DNA of 17,366 nt from Clostridia bacterium. Lineage in GTDB: Bacteria; Bacillota; Clostridia; Oscillospirales; CAG-272. Numbering within the stretch: position 1 is the stretch's first letter; each line of letters starts with the position of its first letter. The notes under the pieces were generated by a model. It was given only the letters and a program-made list of their open reading frames with translations, had not been told where the DNA came from and ran no database searches. Where the stretch lies: positions 1-17,366 of the forward strand of contig CAADYN010000296.1 in the NCBI GenBank assembly GCA_900753285.1. The letters run 5' to 3'. The position numbers were made by a program, and so were the translations under genes. Positions 13,859-17,366 of the stretch are shown in pieces.

Positions 13859-15334
13859 TCAGCCGAGCTTTACCGTGACTACAAATCCGTCGACGTTGTT
13901 GCCCGACAGAGTGTAATCGGAATATGCGTCGCCGCGCAGCAGAGGAATATCGGTGCTCTCTCCCTCGGACATGGGAACATAGTACGCGAGCCATCCACCC
14001 TGCACTCCGCTCTCCGCTACAGATGAAGAATCAATATCCTCGAGCGTCATGTCCTCTTTTATGTGGAGCAGCTTTGTGTCGCTCGTGTAGTTTTTAAGGT
14101 AATCCACATATTCTTCAAGGCAATAGCCGAGCGTGGTCATAGCATAAGCGTGCGGTATTCCGACATATCTGAAATGCCATGCTTCGTAGTTTATCTTTGT
14201 GATGTCGACCTTGTCCTCGGGATAGCGTCTGACAAAGCCTTCGTACATACAGTTTTCGGGAACCCATGAGCCGTATTCATAGTCCGGTATCGGCACGGAA
14301 TAGCCCTCGGAGGTGTAGAACGTGAGGTCGCAGGCAAGTCCCGTCTGGTGTTCACTGTAACCGGGGTTCGCGACGTATGCCTTTGCGTAATCCTCGCCGT
14401 TTGACTTAACGTAACCTGCGTAAATGTCGACCTGATCCTGATACGTTCTGTAGCCGCTGACTATCATGAGGTCCGATGTGCCTGTAGCAGTCTTCATACC
14501 CACAACGAGCTTTTCAAGAGCCGCGAACGCTTCGGATTCCATGCTTGTCGTCGTCTGCGATACCTTAATTCTGCCGGTTTCAGTCGTTCCGGTGCGCTGT
14601 TCGTATGCGTTTGTGAGGTCAATGCTGTCCGGCGCGACGTACTCATGCTCATAGTTTACGAGGATGAGGTTTCCGTTATGTATCTCGGAGTTTGCTACCT
14701 GCTTTATATCAAAACTAGTGAGATTCTTGTCTGCGGGAATGTTTTCTTCTACGGTTTCGCTCTCGGTTGTGCCGGATTTTGTTTCGTATTCGGTTTCGTT
14801 ATATACAAGGTTGGTTCTCTCGGAGCTTGCCTTGTTCGTCTCGTTTACCTTAATCTGTCTTGCCGACGCGACGACTACAAGTGCCATGAGCAAAACGAAA
14901 ACAACCGCGCCCGGGTTTACCTTGACCTTGCGGCTTCTCTGTCTTCTTTCCTGATTTTCACGGCGAATGTTGTCGTTTCTGCGGCGGCGTTCTGCGGGAC
15001 TCGGTCCTGTAACTCCGAGCTGTTCCGCGGCGTCCGTCTGACTTCTGGCGAGGTATTTCTGGTCGGCTCTGCGTCTTGCGGCTTCGTCGGTACTCGTCAT
15101 TTGTCTCTGTCTGGCGGCGTTCATTCGGGCTTCTTCAAGTCTGCGTCGCTCGTCGTCGGTCAGCGGTCTTGATGTCGTTGTTCCGTCGGGATTTATCCTT
15201 ATTATATTTCCGTCTTTTATCTTGAATCGCGGTTTTGCATTTTGGTTCTGCGCCGCGGCGTTATTCTGATTATCCGTTCTGTTTCGGTTTGCGGTGAATC
15301 TTTCGGGAGACTTTCCGTTATCGTTTCCGTTCAA
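13859..15334 (-). CDS. Membrane-anchored VanY-type D-Ala-D-Ala carboxypeptidase (peptidase M15B)
   Basis: A 491-residue protein. The N-terminal 137 residues are cytoplasmic and low-complexity: Asn/Gln-rich at first, then very Arg-rich (for example RRRR at 116-119 and RRQRSRK at 130-136). One membrane helix follows (about 142-157). The extracellular part holds the zinc peptidase domain: SGYRTYQDQ (293-301), SEHQTGLACDL with zinc ligands His329 and Asp336, and EAWHFRYVG with catalytic Glu384 and His387. About 65 extra C-terminal residues have no assigned role. It trims the terminal D-Ala of peptidoglycan stems. The start is TTG: GAGGAGGAG lies about 6 nt upstream and there is no nearby in-frame ATG. 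The htrA gene follows 180 nt later on the same strand. Confidence 0.92.
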   Translation of the reverse strand: MNGNDNGKSPERFTANRNRTDNQNNAAAQNQNAKPRFKIKDGNIIRINPDGTTTSRPLTDDERRRLEEARMNAARQRQMTSTDEAARRRADQKYLARSQTDAAEQLGVTGPSPAERRRRNDNIRRENQERRQRSRKVKVNPGAVVFVLLMALVVVASARQIKVNETNKASSERTNLVYNETEYETKSGTTESETVEENIPADKNLTSFDIKQVANSEIHNGNLILVNYEHEYVAPDSIDLTNAYEQRTGTTETGRIKVSQTTTSMESEAFAALEKLVVGMKTATGTSDLMIVSGYRTYQDQVDIYAGYVKSNGEDYAKAYVANPGYSEHQTGLACDLTFYTSEGYSVPIPDYEYGSWVPENCMYEGFVRRYPEDKVDITKINYEAWHFRYVGIPHAYAMTTLGYCLEEYVDYLKNYTSDTKLLHIKEDMTLEDIDSSSVAESGVQGGWLAYYVPMSEGESTDIPLLRGDAYSDYTLSGNNVDGFVVTVKLG

Positions 15335-15373
15335 TTCGTTCTCCTCCTCGATTAGCTATAGTTTTCCTATAAT

Positions 15374-15402
15374 ATTATAAAATATAACCGTGACTAAATC
15401 AA
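15374..15402 (-). promoter_or_regulatory. Promoter of the carboxypeptidase gene
   Basis: On the minus strand TTGATT (15402-15397), 17 bp, TATAAT (15379-15374). The inferred start leaves a leader of about 30 nt before the TTG start codon. Confidence 0.8.
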
Positions 15403-15434
15403 GTACAAACTTAAACCTCAAAAAAAATTAATAT

Positions 15435-16010
15435 TTATTCGATATATGCGACTTTTGCGGCTTTTCCGTCGTCAAATGATATGATGAACGCGGACGGGGT
15501 TTTGATACTGCCGTCATGCACGCACTCACCGCCGAAAGATATCCTTCTCTTCTTCTCCTCCGCGTCGGTAACAACAATGTCCGCTCCGATTGAGATGAGA
15601 TACGCGCATATCGCCGCCGCATGAGTCACAACCGCCGCACTCTCGCCCTCGTCAAGCTCGCGAAGGATATCGGCAATGCTCCCGCCCATTCTTTCTCCGA
15701 CTTCACGGAACGACTCACCGCCGCTTGTCTTGTAGTCTATGTCTTCGTACTGCTTTATCCAGTCGGATTTTTCAAAAACCTCGCCGCATTCCCTCTCGCG
15801 CAGTCTTTTGTCACCCCTGTGTGTGCCGAACATTATCTCCGCAGTCTCATCCGCGCGCCTTATGTCCGACGAAACGCAGAGCTTTATCTTATACCCGTTC
15901 AGCTTCATGCGCAGCTTTTCAGCCTCCGCTCTTCCCTCTTTTGTCAGCGGCATGTCATCGGCGTGACATCTGTCGGGAATCGAGTGGCGGACAAGAATTA
16001 TTTCCTTCAT
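15435..16010 (-). CDS. Histidine phosphatase (phosphoglycerate mutase-like) family protein
   Basis: A 191-residue cytoplasmic protein of the histidine phosphatase superfamily. It has the N-terminal catalytic motif LVRHS (6-10, with Arg8 and the phospho-accepting His9; the usual Gly is Ser here), SSDIRRADETA (47-57) with the second Arg, an acidic residue in the RERECGE segment (71-77) and the second catalytic His130 in VVTHAAAI. Small members of this group are phosphatases acting on sugar phosphates, phosphoglycerate or cobalamin intermediates; the substrate cannot be read from the sequence. GAGG lies about 7 nt before the ATG at 16010. It has its own promoter, divergent from the GHL10-like gene. 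No cobalamin or glycolytic genes are adjacent. Confidence 0.88.
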   Translation of the reverse strand: MKEIILVRHSIPDRCHADDMPLTKEGRAEAEKLRMKLNGYKIKLCVSSDIRRADETAEIMFGTHRGDKRLRERECGEVFEKSDWIKQYEDIDYKTSGGESFREVGERMGGSIADILRELDEGESAAVVTHAAAICAYLISIGADIVVTDAEEKKRRISFGGECVHDGSIKTPSAFIISFDDGKAAKVAYIE

Positions 16011-16050
16011 ATATTACCTCGCTTCCGTGTAATCTGAAATATACGGATAG

Positions 16051-16079
16051 ATTATACCAGAACAAAACCGCGCAGTCAA
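16051..16079 (-). promoter_or_regulatory. Promoter of the histidine phosphatase gene
   Basis: On the minus strand TTGACT (16079-16074), 17 bp, TATAAT (16056-16051). It leaves a leader of about 35 nt. Confidence 0.85.
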
Positions 16080-16110
16080 ATTTTTCTCATCAACTTTAAT
16101 AATCATACGC

Positions 16111-16139
16111 TTGATTTGTTTCCTGTCGTATGTTATCAT
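16111..16139 (+). promoter_or_regulatory. Promoter of the GHL10-like lipoprotein gene
   Basis: TTGATT (16111-16116), 17 bp, TATCAT (16134-16139). It is divergent from the phosphatase promoter, with 31 bp between the two -35 boxes. Confidence 0.7.
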
Positions 16140-16173
16140 AAAATCACACAATACCTCCACGAAAGGAGAGCAA

Positions 16174-17366
16174 ATGAAAAAACGCTCGCTTTGGCTTTTC
16201 ATATTAATTATTATGCTCACGTCCGTGCTGTCCTCATGCTTCCGCGACGACTACGACATGACCGCGGATACTCTCGATAAATCACAGTCCTCGATTCAGC
16301 TAAGACACATACTTGACCCCGATTCCGAGGTTCGCGGCGTGTGGATAGCTTCGGTTTATAATATAGACTACCCCTCCCGTGCCGACCTTTCCGCAGAGGA
16401 GCTGAAATCGGAGATTGACTCCATACTCGATACCTGCGAGAAGAACAAGCTCAACACCATATTCTTTCAGGTAAGACCATCGTGCGACGCGCTTTACGAC
16501 AGCGACATCTTTCCCGTATCAGGCTCGATTTCCACCGAGGGAAAGCTCGTTTTTGATCCGCTTGAATACATCGTCCGCGAGGCTCATCAGAGGAATATTT
16601 TCATTCATGCGTGGGTAAATCCGCTAAGAGTGACGATGAACACACACGACATATCCTCCCTTGACGACAAAAGTCCCGCAAAGCTCCATCCCGACTGGAC
16701 AGTGGCATACGACGACGGAAAGCTGTATCTCAACGCGGGAATGCCGGAGGTGCGCGAGCTTGTGGCTGACGGTGTGCGGGAGATAGTTTCAAAATACGAT
16801 GTTGACGGCATAGTTTTCGACGACTATTTCTATCCCTATCCCGTATACGGCGACGACGGAAAGCTTGCTCAGTTCGACGACGCGGAGGAATACGAAAAAT
16901 ACGGCGCGGACTTTGACAATATTGCCGACTGGAGACGCGACAACATCAACAAGATAATACGAAGCGTTTACGATACCGTTCACGAGACTGATCCGGAGTG
17001 CGTGTTCGGCGTGTCTCCCTTCGCTATCTGGCAGAACAACAACGGCGAGAACGGCGGAAGCGACACGAACGGATTTGAAGCGTACAACTCCCTCTACTGC
17101 GACGCTGCGGCTTGGATTGACGGCGGCTGCATCGACTACATCTCCCCGCAGATATACTGGACATTCGATGACGCAAACTCGGCTTTCGACATTCTTGTGC
17201 GGTGGTGGAACGCAGTGCTCGACGGAAGTAATGTTAAGCTGTACGTCTCCCACGCTTCGTACCGATACGAGGACGGAAACTGGGATTCTCCCGCGGGACA
17301 GCTGACAGAGCAGGTTTCATACGCCAGAAGCGAGAAGGCTTACCGCGGAAGCATATTCTACGGCTA
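16174..17366 (+). CDS. GHL10-family glycoside hydrolase-like lipoprotein (cut by window edge)
   Basis: The first 397 residues are visible and the frame continues past the edge. The lipobox LSSC gives a lipidated Cys22, so it is anchored on the outer membrane face. The body matches the GHL10 (DUF187) family: EVRGVWIASVYNIDYPS (52-68), FFQVRP (97-102), HAWVNPLR (145-152), VDGIVFDDYFYP (210-221) with the acidic pair expected in the active site, and ISPQIYW near 328. The family has a TIM-barrel fold; E. coli DigH (YddW) in this family cleaves peptide-free peptidoglycan glycan strands, so a cell-wall role is plausible here but not shown. AAAGGAGAG lies about 4 nt before the ATG. Confidence 0.88.
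   Translation, partial: MKKRSLWLFILIIMLTSVLSSCFRDDYDMTADTLDKSQSSIQLRHILDPDSEVRGVWIASVYNIDYPSRADLSAEELKSEIDSILDTCEKNKLNTIFFQVRPSCDALYDSDIFPVSGSISTEGKLVFDPLEYIVREAHQRNIFIHAWVNPLRVTMNTHDISSLDDKSPAKLHPDWTVAYDDGKLYLNAGMPEVRELVADGVREIVSKYDVDGIVFDDYFYPYPVYGDDGKLAQFDDAEEYEKYGADFDNIADWRRDNINKIIRSVYDTVHETDPECVFGVSPFAIWQNNNGENGGSDTNGFEAYNSLYCDAAAWIDGGCIDYISPQIYWTFDDANSAFDILVRWWNAVLDGSNVKLYVSHASYRYEDGNWDSPAGQLTEQVSYARSEKAYRGSIFYG

Noticed and set aside
14645..15172. A 175-codon plus-strand frame opposite the carboxypeptidase N-terminus, Cys/Phe-rich and partly hydrophobic
   Set aside because: The composition follows from the Arg/Asn-rich codons on the other strand; no start signals.

Overview
The window is about 17.4 kb of dense, roughly 50% GC bacterial chromosome. 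Several signs point to a Gram-positive anaerobe of the class Clostridia, probably of the Oscillospiraceae/Ruminococcaceae type. These are strong AGGAGG-type ribosome binding sites, TTGACA/TATAAT promoters, simple hairpin-plus-U terminators, short lipoprotein signals, an HtrA protease with a single membrane anchor, and OmpR/VicK-style two-component proteins. I see no transposase, phage gene, tRNA, rRNA or CRISPR array. It reads as ordinary core chromosome with a few unusual details, and I do not see a clear new multi-gene defence or biosynthetic system.

Layout. (1) 1-253, minus: the N-terminus of an FtsK/SpoIIIE-like DNA translocase, cut by the window edge. (2) 415-1197, plus: two adjacent half-size TauE/SafE permeases. 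(3) 1365-2588, plus: a Gfo/Idh/MocA oxidoreductase with GH109 (NAD-dependent alpha-N-acetylgalactosaminidase) signatures, its own promoter and a bidirectional terminator. (4) 6088 down to 2640, minus: a metal-uptake operon reading fur/zur, znuA, znuC, znuB, with a small lipoprotein at the end. (5) 6254-7209, plus, divergent from the metal operon: a MIF-family tautomerase and a flavin-reductase-like protein, separated by a short tandem repeat. (6) 7513-9585, plus: a variant elongation factor G (EF-G2 type) with a structured leader. (7) 15334 down to 9651, minus: a VanY-type carboxypeptidase, an HtrA serine protease, a response regulator and a histidine kinase. (8) 16010 down to 15435, minus: a histidine phosphatase. 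(9) 16174 to the edge, plus: a GHL10-type glycosidase-like lipoprotein.

How the genes work together. The fur-znuABC block is a self-contained metal uptake unit (surface binding lipoprotein, ATPase, permease, repressor). Two Fur-box-like palindromes sit on the repressor's own promoter, which suggests autoregulation. The 9.6-17.3 kb region is a loose cell-envelope neighbourhood: a peptidoglycan D,D-/D,D-dipeptide carboxypeptidase, an envelope quality-control protease, a two-component system that may sense envelope state, and a GHL10 glycosidase whose E. coli relative DigH acts on peptidoglycan glycan strands. Functional coupling among these is inferred from position only.
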